From NCBI GenBank assembly GCA_946621875.1, contig CAMOOX010000029.1, positions 1 through 16,742 on the forward strand: a stretch of DNA of 16,742 nt, read 5' to 3'. Below the pieces are notes generated by a model. That model was given only the letters and a program-made list of their open reading frames with translations. It made no database searches and was not told the origin of the DNA. Position 1 is the stretch's first letter; each line of letters starts with the position of its first letter. Source of the stretch: UBA1738 sp003453455 (lineage in GTDB: Bacteria; Bacillota; Clostridia; UBA1381). Positions 6,577 through 12,412 of this stretch are shown here, in pieces. Both the position numbers and the translations under genes were made by a program.

Positions 6577-7449
6577 ATGACAAAAATTGTTGGTGTAAGA
6601 TTTAAGCCGGTAGGAAAAATATATCATTTTAACCCGGCAGGTCTTAATATAAATAAAAATGATTATGTAGTCGTGGAAACCGCACGGGGTATTGAGCTTG
6701 GAAAGGTCGTTGTTGCGGAAAAGGAAATAAGCGAAGAGCAAATAACGAAGCCTTTAAAGGATGTTATCCGCATCGCTACCGAAGAGGATTTAAAGACTGC
6801 CGAGGAAAACAAGCAAAAGGAAAAAGAAGCCTTTGATATATGCCTCGAAAAGATAAAAAAGCACGGACTTGAAATGAAGCTTATTGAGGTTGAATATACT
6901 TTTGATGGGAGTAAAATTCTTTTTTACTTCTCAGCAGACGGAAGGATTGATTTCCGCGAATTGGTAAAGGACCTTGCAACTGTCTTCCACACAAGGATTG
7001 AACTTAGGCAGATAGGCATACGCGATGAATCAAAAACTCTTGGTGCAGTCGGTGTGTGTGGAAGGGAGCTTTGCTGTGCAAAGTTTTTGGACGAATTTGA
7101 ATCGGTTTCAATAAAAATGGCAAAGGAACAGGGACTTTCTTTAAACCCAACAAAAATATCAGGCACTTGCGGCAGGCTTATGTGCTGTTTGAAATACGAG
7201 CAAAACACCTATGAGGAGCTTTTAAAGATTACCCCAAGACAGGGAGCTCTTGTCAAGACGCCTGACGGACAGGGGATTGTCGAATATGTCGAAATTTTGA
7301 AGGGCAAAGTGAAAGTGCGTATTGAAGAAAAAAGCGAAACCGCGCTTTCTGAGTATGATGTAAAGGACATAAAAATCCTAAAAAAGGCAAAAAATGACAA
7401 TAAATCTGAAAAAAATGATGAAGAAATATTAAAAACACTTGAAGATTGA
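6577..7449 (+). CDS. ricT: PSP1 domain protein, RicT (YaaT)-like
   Basis: The 290-residue protein has the PSP1 C-terminal domain with the cysteine pattern of RicT/YaaT: CGRELCCAKFL (Cys161, 166, 167) and CGRLMCCLKY (Cys198, 203, 204). In Bacillus subtilis RicT joins RicA and RicF in an iron-sulfur complex that promotes RNase Y processing of mRNA; that knowledge is from the family and not shown here. The N-terminal half (MTKIVGVRFKPVGKIYHF) and the length (about 275 in B. subtilis) agree. The tail after 265 is Lys/Asp/Glu-rich and probably disordered. AAGGAG lies 8 nt before the ATG at 6577; another ATG at 6573 is out of frame. A ferredoxin gene follows immediately. Confidence 0.88.
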   Translation: MTKIVGVRFKPVGKIYHFNPAGLNINKNDYVVVETARGIELGKVVVAEKEISEEQITKPLKDVIRIATEEDLKTAEENKQKEKEAFDICLEKIKKHGLEMKLIEVEYTFDGSKILFYFSADGRIDFRELVKDLATVFHTRIELRQIGIRDESKTLGAVGVCGRELCCAKFLDEFESVSIKMAKEQGLSLNPTKISGTCGRLMCCLKYEQNTYEELLKITPRQGALVKTPDGQGIVEYVEILKGKVKVRIEEKSETALSEYDVKDIKILKKAKNDNKSEKNDEEILKTLED

Positions 7450-7467
7450 AAAAGTGTGTGTTATAAT
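7439..7467 (+). promoter_or_regulatory. Promoter of the ferredoxin gene
   Basis: TTGAAG (7439-7444), a 17-nt spacer and a perfect TATAAT (7462-7467) overlap the end of the PSP1 gene. Transcription would start about 23 nt before the ferredoxin ATG, allowing high expression independent of the upstream gene. Confidence 0.72.
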
Positions 7468-7496
7468 AACTACAATGAAATAAGGAGGTGTTACAA

Positions 7497-7667
7497 ATGG
7501 CTTATAAAATCAGTGATGCTTGTATAAGCTGTGGCGCATGTGCAGCGGAATGTCCCGTAGGTGCAATTTCCGAAGGTGACGGAAAGTACGTTATTGATGC
7601 GGATACATGTATAGAATGCGGTGCTTGCGCAGGTGTCTGTCCCGTAGGTGCACCCGAGCAGGAGTAA
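7497..7667 (+). CDS. Clostridial-type 2[4Fe-4S] ferredoxin
   Basis: A 56-residue acidic protein, too short for many gene callers, carries two complete CxxCxxCxxxCP motifs: Cys9/12/15/19 and Cys38/41/44/48. These bind two low-potential [4Fe-4S] clusters, the textbook clostridial ferredoxin that shuttles electrons between enzymes such as pyruvate:ferredoxin oxidoreductase and [FeFe]-hydrogenase. Length (55-56) and internal two-fold symmetry are standard. A very strong AAGGAGGTG ribosome binding site sits 8 nt before the ATG, and a strong terminator follows the TAA, so it is probably an abundant, short transcript. Its presence in the same window as hydrogenase maturation genes fits a hydrogen-forming fermentative metabolism. 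Confidence 0.96.
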   Translation: MAYKISDACISCGACAAECPVGAISEGDGKYVIDADTCIECGACAGVCPVGAPEQE

Positions 7668-7674
7668 TCATTAG

Positions 7675-7702
7675 ATACTGCCCCAAAAGGGCAGTATTTT
7701 TT
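7675..7702 (+). terminator. Intrinsic terminator of the ferredoxin gene
   Basis: A perfect 9-bp stem (ATACTGCCC at 7675-7683 with GGGCAGTAT at 7689-7697) with a 5-nt CAAAA loop is followed by six Ts (7697-7702). It lies 7 nt after the stop codon. Confidence 0.93.
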
Positions 7703-7783
7703 GACTTACAAAAATCGTAAGACAAAAATTTATAAAAAGAAAATATATTTTTCAAAATATGACAAAATCCGTCATATTTTTTT
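7698..7783. repeat. Two further palindromes downstream of the ferredoxin terminator
   Basis: The first palindrome pairs 7698-7709 with 7717-7728 (TTTTTG-A-CTTAC with GTAAG-A-CAAAAA, a single A/A mismatch) and reuses the T-run of the terminator before it. The second pairs 7754-7763 with 7771-7780 (AAAATATGAC with GTCATATTTT, loop 7 nt) and is followed by more Ts, so it can act as a weak terminator on the plus strand. Neither belongs to a recognised repeat family. Confidence 0.55.
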
Positions 7784-7859
7784 ATATGAAATACATTTTC
7801 TTGTCGAAAGAAGAGAGTTGTTGCGGTCAAATAGGCTGGATTTTATCCTCTTTTAGGCT

Positions 7860-7882
7860 TATAATCGTATTACGAGATACGA
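7860..7882 (+). promoter_or_regulatory. Possible -10 element and hairpin before the DUF6514-like gene
   Basis: A perfect TATAAT at 7860-7865 is the best -10 candidate, but the hexamer 17 nt before it (TGGATT, 7837-7842) is a poor -35, so an activator or another sigma factor may be needed. A 6-bp hairpin (TCGTAT at 7865-7870 with ATACGA at 7877-7882) runs into the GAGGAGG ribosome binding site. Confidence 0.35.
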
Positions 7883-7894
7883 GGAGGCAAGAAA

Positions 7895-8227
7895 GTGAAG
7901 AGAAAATTTTTTGATGAAATTACGGTCGAAATAAAGGAAGACGAACCCCGTCAAATGAAGCTTACATACTATATGCTGATTGATAGCGTGAGAGAGGAAT
8001 ACTGCGATTTGAAGCTTTACGGAGTGGAAATAGACAAGGAGGATGTTTTTTCGGGCGGCGTTTGTGAAAACGAGAGTAAAATCATAAAAAACCTGTTTTT
8101 CAGACTCAGCGAGGCGGAGGCGTTTCTTACAAAGCTCGTGAATGCAAGAGTTACGCCGATGGGACTGATGTCCGCCGTTTCGGAGCATATAGGCGAAAGA
8201 ATAAAACAGCTTACTTATGAAGGGTGA
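7895..8227 (+). CDS. Small hypothetical protein, resembles DUF6514
   Basis: The 110-residue protein has no signal peptide or membrane segment. Its layout is an N-terminal beta-rich half (YYMLIDSV ... YGVEID) and a helical C-terminal half ending in NARVTPMGLMSAVSEHIGERI. The YGxEI core and the VTP motif before a final helix recall the DUF6514 family of clostridial proteins, whose role is unknown to me; this is from memory and needs a profile search. The start is GTG at 7895, supported by GAGGAGG 7 nt upstream. It stands alone, with a terminator-like hairpin at its stop codon. The ABC importer that follows has its own promoter, so no functional link is implied. Confidence 0.75.
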   Translation: MKRKFFDEITVEIKEDEPRQMKLTYYMLIDSVREEYCDLKLYGVEIDKEDVFSGGVCENESKIIKNLFFRLSEAEAFLTKLVNARVTPMGLMSAVSEHIGERIKQLTYEG

Positions 8228-8251
8228 CCAAAAGGAGCCCTTTATTTTTTT
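8220..8251 (+). terminator. Probable terminator at the end of the DUF6514-like gene
   Basis: AAGGG at 8220-8224 can pair with CCCTT at 8238-8242, followed by TTATTTTTTT. The stem is short and the stop codon lies within it, so the call is moderate. Confidence 0.5.
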
Positions 8252-8299
8252 ACAATATGGCAAAAATTCACAAAAATTACAATTTTAGCAATTTACCAC

Positions 8300-8328
8300 T
8301 TTACAAAGATAAAGCGGTATGCTATAAT
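8300..8328 (+). promoter_or_regulatory. Promoter of the amino acid ABC importer
   Basis: TTTACA (8300-8305), a 17-nt spacer and a perfect TATAAT (8323-8328) precede the substrate-binding protein gene, with a leader of about 34 nt. Confidence 0.82.
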
Positions 8329-8368
8329 GTGTCATACAAAATCGATTTGCAAGAAAGGGAGAATAAAA

Positions 8369-9157
8369 ATGAAAAAATTTTTAGCATTGATGTTAGCCGG
8401 TATCATGTGTATGGGAGTTACCTCCTGCGGAAAGAAAGCAGAAGTTGAAACGGACGCTGCGCAGTCAGACCTTGCATATGTTCAGGAAAAGGGAACTCTT
8501 GTTGTAGGAGTTACAGAGTATGAGCCGATGGACTATATGGAAAACGGCGAATGGACGGGATTTGATGCAGAATTTGCGGAAGAGGTTGCAAAGCTTTTAG
8601 GCGTTGATGTTGAGTTTGTAGAGATAGACTGGGATAATAAATTCTTAGAGCTTGACTCAAAATCAATCGACTGTATCTGGAATGGTATGACAATTACCGA
8701 TGAAGTAAATCTTAACACAAACTGTTCTGTTCCTTATGCAAAAAATGAGCAGGTTGTCGTTATGAAGAAGGATGCTGTTGAAAACTACAAAGATAACGAT
8801 TCTATGAAGGATATTAAATTTGCGGTAGAGTCAGGCAGTGCAGCGGAAGCAGCAGCAGAGGAGCTCGGATTTGATGTGGTTGCTGTTAAAGCACAGTCCG
8901 ACGCACTTATGGAAGTAGAGTCAGGAAGTACAGATGCTTGTATCATAGATATTACGATGGCAGACTCTATGACAGGTGAAGGAACAAGCTACGGGGATCT
9001 TGCAAAGGGACTTTCCTTAACAAAGGAAGAATACGGAATAGGCTTCCGCAAGGGTTCTGATTTGAAAGACGCAGTAGATGGCTACATAAAGACGCTAAAA
9101 GATAATGGCAAATTAGGCGAGCTTTCGGAAAAATACGGAGTTGCACTCGCTGACTAA
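8369..9157 (+). CDS. Amino acid ABC transporter substrate-binding lipoprotein
   Basis: The 262-residue product is the extracellular receptor of a polar amino acid uptake system (solute-binding family 3). It begins with a lipoprotein signal peptide, MKKFLALMLAGIMCMGVTSC, where Cys20 would be lipidated and anchored to the membrane. The mature part has family features: GTLVVGVTEYEPMDYMENGEWTGFD, the DCIWNGMTIT hinge region, and the C-terminal GIGFRKGSDLKDAVDGYIKTL. The exact substrate (glutamine, cystine, arginine or similar) cannot be read from the sequence with confidence. The ATG at 8369 follows AAGGGAG; an in-frame start at 8327 lies in the -10 box of the promoter. The permease and ATPase genes follow. 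Confidence 0.94.
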   Translation: MKKFLALMLAGIMCMGVTSCGKKAEVETDAAQSDLAYVQEKGTLVVGVTEYEPMDYMENGEWTGFDAEFAEEVAKLLGVDVEFVEIDWDNKFLELDSKSIDCIWNGMTITDEVNLNTNCSVPYAKNEQVVVMKKDAVENYKDNDSMKDIKFAVESGSAAEAAAEELGFDVVAVKAQSDALMEVESGSTDACIIDITMADSMTGEGTSYGDLAKGLSLTKEEYGIGFRKGSDLKDAVDGYIKTLKDNGKLGELSEKYGVALAD

Positions 9158-9174
9158 TACTATTTAAACACAGC

Positions 9175-9208
9175 AGGATGCAGGGGTTTTTATAAATTCT
9201 TGCATCCT
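9175..9208 (+). other. Intercistronic hairpin between binding-protein and permease genes
   Basis: AGGATGCA (9175-9182) pairs perfectly with TGCATCCT (9201-9208) around an 18-nt AT-rich loop. It lacks a T-run, so full termination is unlikely. Such hairpins commonly protect the 3' end of the binding-protein part of the message, giving more receptor than permease; that role is inferred. Confidence 0.6.
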
Positions 9209-9231
9209 ATTTGCGAAGAGGATTACCTTTT

Positions 9232-9894
9232 ATGAATTCATTTATAAATACATTTTTGCCAATAACAAGGGATTTGCTGACGGGCTTTCAAACGACTGTA
9301 AAACTTTTTGCGCTGACCTTGTTATTTTCGCTGCCTTTAGGGCTTTTAATAAGCTTTGGTTCAATGAGCAAGTTTTCGCCTTTGCGATTGCTTATCCGCA
9401 CCTTTGTATGGATAATTCGGGGAACGCCGCTTATGTTGCAGCTTATAGTTATTTATTATGGACCCGGGCTGATTTTTGACTTGCCGCTGATGGATAGATT
9501 TTTAGCGGCGCTTGTTGCTTTTGTGATAAATTATGCCTGCTATTTTTCAGAGATTTACAGAGGCGGCATTGAGTCAATATCAAAAGGGCAGTATGAAGCA
9601 GGTCAGGTTTTGGGACTTACTAAGTCACAGACCTTTTTTAAAGTTGTGCTTTTGCAGGTAATTAAAAGAATTATTCCGCCGATGAGCAATGAAATAATAA
9701 CGCTTGTGAAGGACACCTCGCTTGCAAGAATTATTGCCGTATATGAAATAATATGGAGCGCCGAGCGGTTTATTAAGCTAAAAGGACTTATATGGCCGCT
9801 GTTTTACACAGGCGCATTTTATCTTCTCTTTTGCGGGGCGCTTACTCTGCTGTTCGGATACATAGAGAAGAAAATGAATTATTTCAGGAGTTAA
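9232..9894 (+). CDS. Amino acid ABC transporter permease
   Basis: The 220-residue integral membrane subunit (HisM/GlnP type) forms the channel of the importer. It has several hydrophobic segments (about residues 15-40, 55-80, 85-110 and 185-212), the family segment RGTPLMLQLIVIYYG near residue 64, and the EAA loop, EAGQVLGLTKSQTFFKVVLLQ, which docks with the ATPase. The ATG at 9232 follows GAGGA by about 9 nt. It ends 4 nt before the ATPase gene, so the two are probably translated together. The length matches single-gene permeases of this family, which act as homodimers. Confidence 0.94.
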   Translation: MNSFINTFLPITRDLLTGFQTTVKLFALTLLFSLPLGLLISFGSMSKFSPLRLLIRTFVWIIRGTPLMLQLIVIYYGPGLIFDLPLMDRFLAALVAFVINYACYFSEIYRGGIESISKGQYEAGQVLGLTKSQTFFKVVLLQVIKRIIPPMSNEIITLVKDTSLARIIAVYEIIWSAERFIKLKGLIWPLFYTGAFYLLFCGALTLLFGYIEKKMNYFRS

Positions 9895-9898
9895 TGCT

Positions 9899-10681
9899 AT
9901 GGCTATTTTAGAAATCAAAAATTTAGAGAAAAGCTTTGATAAGACAAAAGTTTTGAAAGATGTGTCCTTCCAAATGGAAAAGGGCGAAGTTGTGTCGGTA
10001 ATAGGCTCATCAGGAAGCGGAAAAACCACCCTTTTGCGCTGTATAAGCTTTCTTGAAAAGGCAGACGGCGGCGAGATTATATTAAACGGCGAAACTATTT
10101 TTGACGCGAAACAGGCAAAACAGATAAAAGGCGTAAAAATGCGGGAAAATCAGTTGAAATTTGGATTTGTTTTTCAGAATTTTAACCTGTTTCCGCAATA
10201 TACGGCGCTTGAAAATGTAATTTTGGCACCGCGCCTTATTGCAAAGGAGCGTCCTGATTTTAAGGCGAATAAGGATAAGATTTATGCCGAGATAACGGAA
10301 AAAGCAAAAGAACTTCTTACGCGCGCGGGACTTTCCGACAAATTTGACAATTATCCTTGCGAACTTTCGGGAGGACAACAGCAAAGAGTGGCTATTTGCA
10401 GAGCTCTTGCGCTAAATCCTGAAATAATGCTTTTCGATGAGCCGACATCGGCTCTTGACCCCGAAATAACAAACGAGGTTTTGAAGGTAATAAAATCCCT
10501 TGCAGACGAGCATATGACAATGATTATAGTAACTCACGAAATGGCTTTTGCAATGAATGTATCGGACCGTGTTATATTTATGGACGGCGGTGTTATTGCG
10601 GAAGAGGGAGCGCCTTGCGAGATTTTTAAAAACCCCAAGAGCAAAAGACTTCAAGACTTTTTATCAAATGTAAGAATGTAG
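9899..10681 (+). CDS. Amino acid ABC transporter ATP-binding protein
   Basis: The 260-residue ATPase (GlnQ/HisP type) powers the importer from the cytoplasmic side. All nucleotide-binding motifs are intact: Walker A GSSGSGKT (36-43), Q-loop Gln93 in VFQNFNLFPQ, signature LSGGQQQR (156-163), Walker B IMLFDE (176-181), D-loop SALD and switch His213. It is slightly longer than the usual 240-245 because of an insertion around residues 112-132, between the Q-loop and the signature. The start lies 4 nt past the permease stop, with GGAG inside the permease end as ribosome binding site. It is linked to the AEC transporter gene downstream by a 12-nt gap. Confidence 0.96.
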   Translation: MAILEIKNLEKSFDKTKVLKDVSFQMEKGEVVSVIGSSGSGKTTLLRCISFLEKADGGEIILNGETIFDAKQAKQIKGVKMRENQLKFGFVFQNFNLFPQYTALENVILAPRLIAKERPDFKANKDKIYAEITEKAKELLTRAGLSDKFDNYPCELSGGQQQRVAICRALALNPEIMLFDEPTSALDPEITNEVLKVIKSLADEHMTMIIVTHEMAFAMNVSDRVIFMDGGVIAEEGAPCEIFKNPKSKRLQDFLSNVRM

Positions 10682-10693
10682 AGGAAAGAACAA

Positions 10694-11629
10694 ATGGGTT
10701 ATACAGCGGTTTCTTACAAAATAGGCATACTTGCGGTGATAATAATTGCGGGATTTGCCGCAGTAAAAACGGGATATTTAGATATAAAAATAAAAGACGC
10801 ACTTTCAAAGCTCATAGTAAGGATAGTGCTTCCTTGCCTCATTATCTCGTCAATTACTTCAAAAGAGCTTGAAAAAGAGCTTATGGGAGATATTTTTACA
10901 GTCTTTTTGATGTCTGTGTTCTGCCTTTTAGTGCTTTTCGGACTTGGCGAAATAACCGCCAGGGTCTTAAAAATCCCCAAGGGTACGGCACAGGTACATA
11001 AGCTTTTGTCCTGCCTTGGTAATGTGACATTTGTCGGATATCCTGTGATTACGGCAATGTACGGCGAAGAAGGATTTTTTTACGCGATTATATATTGGCT
11101 TATAAACGACCTGTTTTTATGGACTTTCGGTATGTTTGCGCTTCAAGAGGATAAACCGCAAGGCGCAAAAGATGTGCTAAAAAGGCTGTTAAATCCGAAT
11201 ACGATAGCCTTTTTGGTTTCAATTTTAATGTTGATTTTCGGCTTGAAATTGCCACCCTTGATATTTGATGCGGTGGATGGAATAGGAAGCCTTACGGTCA
11301 GCCTTTCAATGCTGTTTATCGGCATGGCGCTCGCATCGGTTGATATAAAGAATGCTGCGAAAAAGTGGTGGATTTTTGTTATAGTGCCTATTAAGCTCGT
11401 AATTTTTCCGATTTTGTTTATTTATATTTTTCATTGGCTTGGAATAAAAGAAATTTTGATTGGGGCAGTGGTTTTGGAGGCGGCAATGCCTGCACAGACA
11501 GTGCTTTCCATATTGGCAAACGAAAATGGCGCGGATTTTGAATATGCCGCCTGCGGAATGTTTATTACAACGCTTTTAAGCCTTGTAACGCTGCCATTTA
11601 TATGTTTTATGATAAACTTTGTGGTATGA
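10694..11629 (+). CDS. AEC-family transporter
   Basis: The 311-residue protein is strongly hydrophobic with about ten membrane segments, in two halves of about five separated near residues 150-165. It has the family pattern of bacterial auxin-efflux-carrier-like proteins: VKTGYLD early on, LVIRIVLPCLIISSI with a kinked proline, and the C-terminal EAAMPAQTVLSILANENGADFEYAA. Characterised members move malate, malonate or similar organic acids; the substrate here is unknown. A GAGGAAAG ribosome binding site precedes the ATG at 10694. It follows the ABC ATPase with no terminator and is probably co-transcribed, suggesting a coupled substrate or exchange function. Confidence 0.9.
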   Translation: MGYTAVSYKIGILAVIIIAGFAAVKTGYLDIKIKDALSKLIVRIVLPCLIISSITSKELEKELMGDIFTVFLMSVFCLLVLFGLGEITARVLKIPKGTAQVHKLLSCLGNVTFVGYPVITAMYGEEGFFYAIIYWLINDLFLWTFGMFALQEDKPQGAKDVLKRLLNPNTIAFLVSILMLIFGLKLPPLIFDAVDGIGSLTVSLSMLFIGMALASVDIKNAAKKWWIFVIVPIKLVIFPILFIYIFHWLGIKEILIGAVVLEAAMPAQTVLSILANENGADFEYAACGMFITTLLSLVTLPFICFMINFVV

Positions 11630-11654
11630 TAATATTATATAAAGAGGTGTTTTT

Positions 11655-12272
11655 ATGAAAGTTTTAATGCTAAACGGAAGCGCAAGAAAAAACGGCAACA
11701 CGAAGGCCGCACTTTTGGAAATTGCGAAAGTTTTGGAAGCGCAGGGAATAGAAAGTGAAATTTTTGAGATAAAAGAGCCTGTGCGTGATTGCATAGGCTG
11801 TGGCGGATGCACGGAAGATGGATGCAGATTTGCAGATGATGATGTAAACACATTTATAAAAAAAGCAAAAGAAGCTGACGGATTTGTTTTCGGAACGCCT
11901 GTTTACTATGCACATCCGAGCGGAAGGATACTTTCTTTTTTAGATAGGGCATTTTACAGCGGAGGTAGAGCGTTTATGTTTAAACCTGCGGCGGCTGTTG
12001 CGTGTGCAAGAAGAGCAGGTACAACGGCAACTTTTGATGTAATGAACAAATATTTCGGAATATCAAATATGATAACAGTTGGTTCGAGCTACTGGAACAT
12101 AATCCACGGAAGAACCCCTGGTGAGGCGCTTTTGGATGCTGAGGGAGTGCAGACAATGCACAATGTTGCAAATAATATGGCATGGATATTGAAGTGTATT
12201 GAGACCGCCAAAAAGAACAATGTGCCAATGCCAAGCATTGAAACGGGAACACGAACCAATTTCATAAGATGA
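11655..12272 (+). CDS. Iron-sulfur flavoprotein / NADPH-dependent FMN reductase family protein
   Basis: The 205-residue protein has a flavodoxin-like fold: an N-terminal FMN phosphate loop GSARKNGNT (8-16) and GTPVYYAHPSGRILSFLDR, a typical flavin-contact strand and helix. Between them a compact cysteine motif, CIGCGGCTEDGC (Cys46, 49, 52, 57), matches the CX2CX2CX4-7C pattern that binds a [4Fe-4S] cluster in archaeal and clostridial iron-sulfur flavoproteins. It therefore probably carries both FMN and an iron-sulfur cluster and moves electrons from ferredoxin or NAD(P)H. AAAGAGGTG precedes the ATG at 11655. No terminator lies between it and the hyd promoter 4 nt downstream, so read-through into the hyd leader is possible. 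Confidence 0.87.
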   Translation: MKVLMLNGSARKNGNTKAALLEIAKVLEAQGIESEIFEIKEPVRDCIGCGGCTEDGCRFADDDVNTFIKKAKEADGFVFGTPVYYAHPSGRILSFLDRAFYSGGRAFMFKPAAAVACARRAGTTATFDVMNKYFGISNMITVGSSYWNIIHGRTPGEALLDAEGVQTMHNVANNMAWILKCIETAKKNNVPMPSIETGTRTNFIR

Positions 12273-12275
12273 TGC

Positions 12276-12304
12276 TTGACAAAACTGCAAATAAGATATA
12301 TAAT
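12276..12304 (+). promoter_or_regulatory. Perfect-consensus promoter of hydEGF
   Basis: TTGACA (12276-12281), exactly 17 nt, then TATAAT (12299-12304) match the sigma-A consensus at every position. Transcription should begin near 12311, about 100 nt before the hydE start codon. A promoter this strong followed by a terminator suggests that expression is set after initiation. Confidence 0.93.
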
Positions 12305-12310
12305 ATATGA

Positions 12311-12403
12311 AAATGTATCCTGACACGAAGAGATTTCTGACTGAAAGGTTGCGGCTTTATATGTGTTTTCTAAAACCGTACCCTTTTGGGCACGGTTTTT
12401 TTT
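12311..12403 (+). ncRNA. Candidate attenuator leader RNA of the hydEGF operon
   Basis: The roughly 93-nt leader between the predicted transcription start and the hydE ribosome binding site contains two mutually exclusive structures. The terminator uses 12375-12396. The alternative pairs 12350-12359 (TGCGGCTTTA) with 12371-12380 (TAAAACCGTA), 9 pairs with one C/A mismatch and one G-U pair, which takes away the 5' arm of the terminator. The ACAC at 12323-12326 can also pair with GTGT at 12363-12366 in the loop of this alternative stem, a possible pseudoknot. I do not recognise any known riboswitch, T-box or protein-binding leader. It could also be a free-standing small RNA. Confidence 0.55.
12375..12403 (+). 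terminator. Intrinsic terminator immediately before hydE
   Basis: ACCGTACCC (12375-12383) pairs with GGGCACGGT (12388-12396) around a TTTT loop with a single A/C mismatch, followed by an uninterrupted run of eight Ts (12396-12403). The run ends at GAGG (12404-12407), the hydE ribosome binding site. It may end transcripts from the flavoprotein gene as well as those started at 12311. Confidence 0.88.
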
Positions 12404-12412
12404 GAGGTTTTT

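Noticed and set aside
7591..8263. Minus-strand open frames over the ferredoxin end and the DUF6514-like gene
   Set aside because: They run through the ferredoxin terminator or lie antisense to a gene with a strong ribosome binding site and have no initiation signals of their own.
12313..12405. Possible 30-codon leader peptide starting with ATG just after the hyd promoter and running through the terminator
   Set aside because: The ATG lies only about 2 nt from the predicted transcription start with no ribosome binding site, the codons show no run of a single regulatory amino acid, and the frame ends in poly-Phe only because of the terminator T-run.
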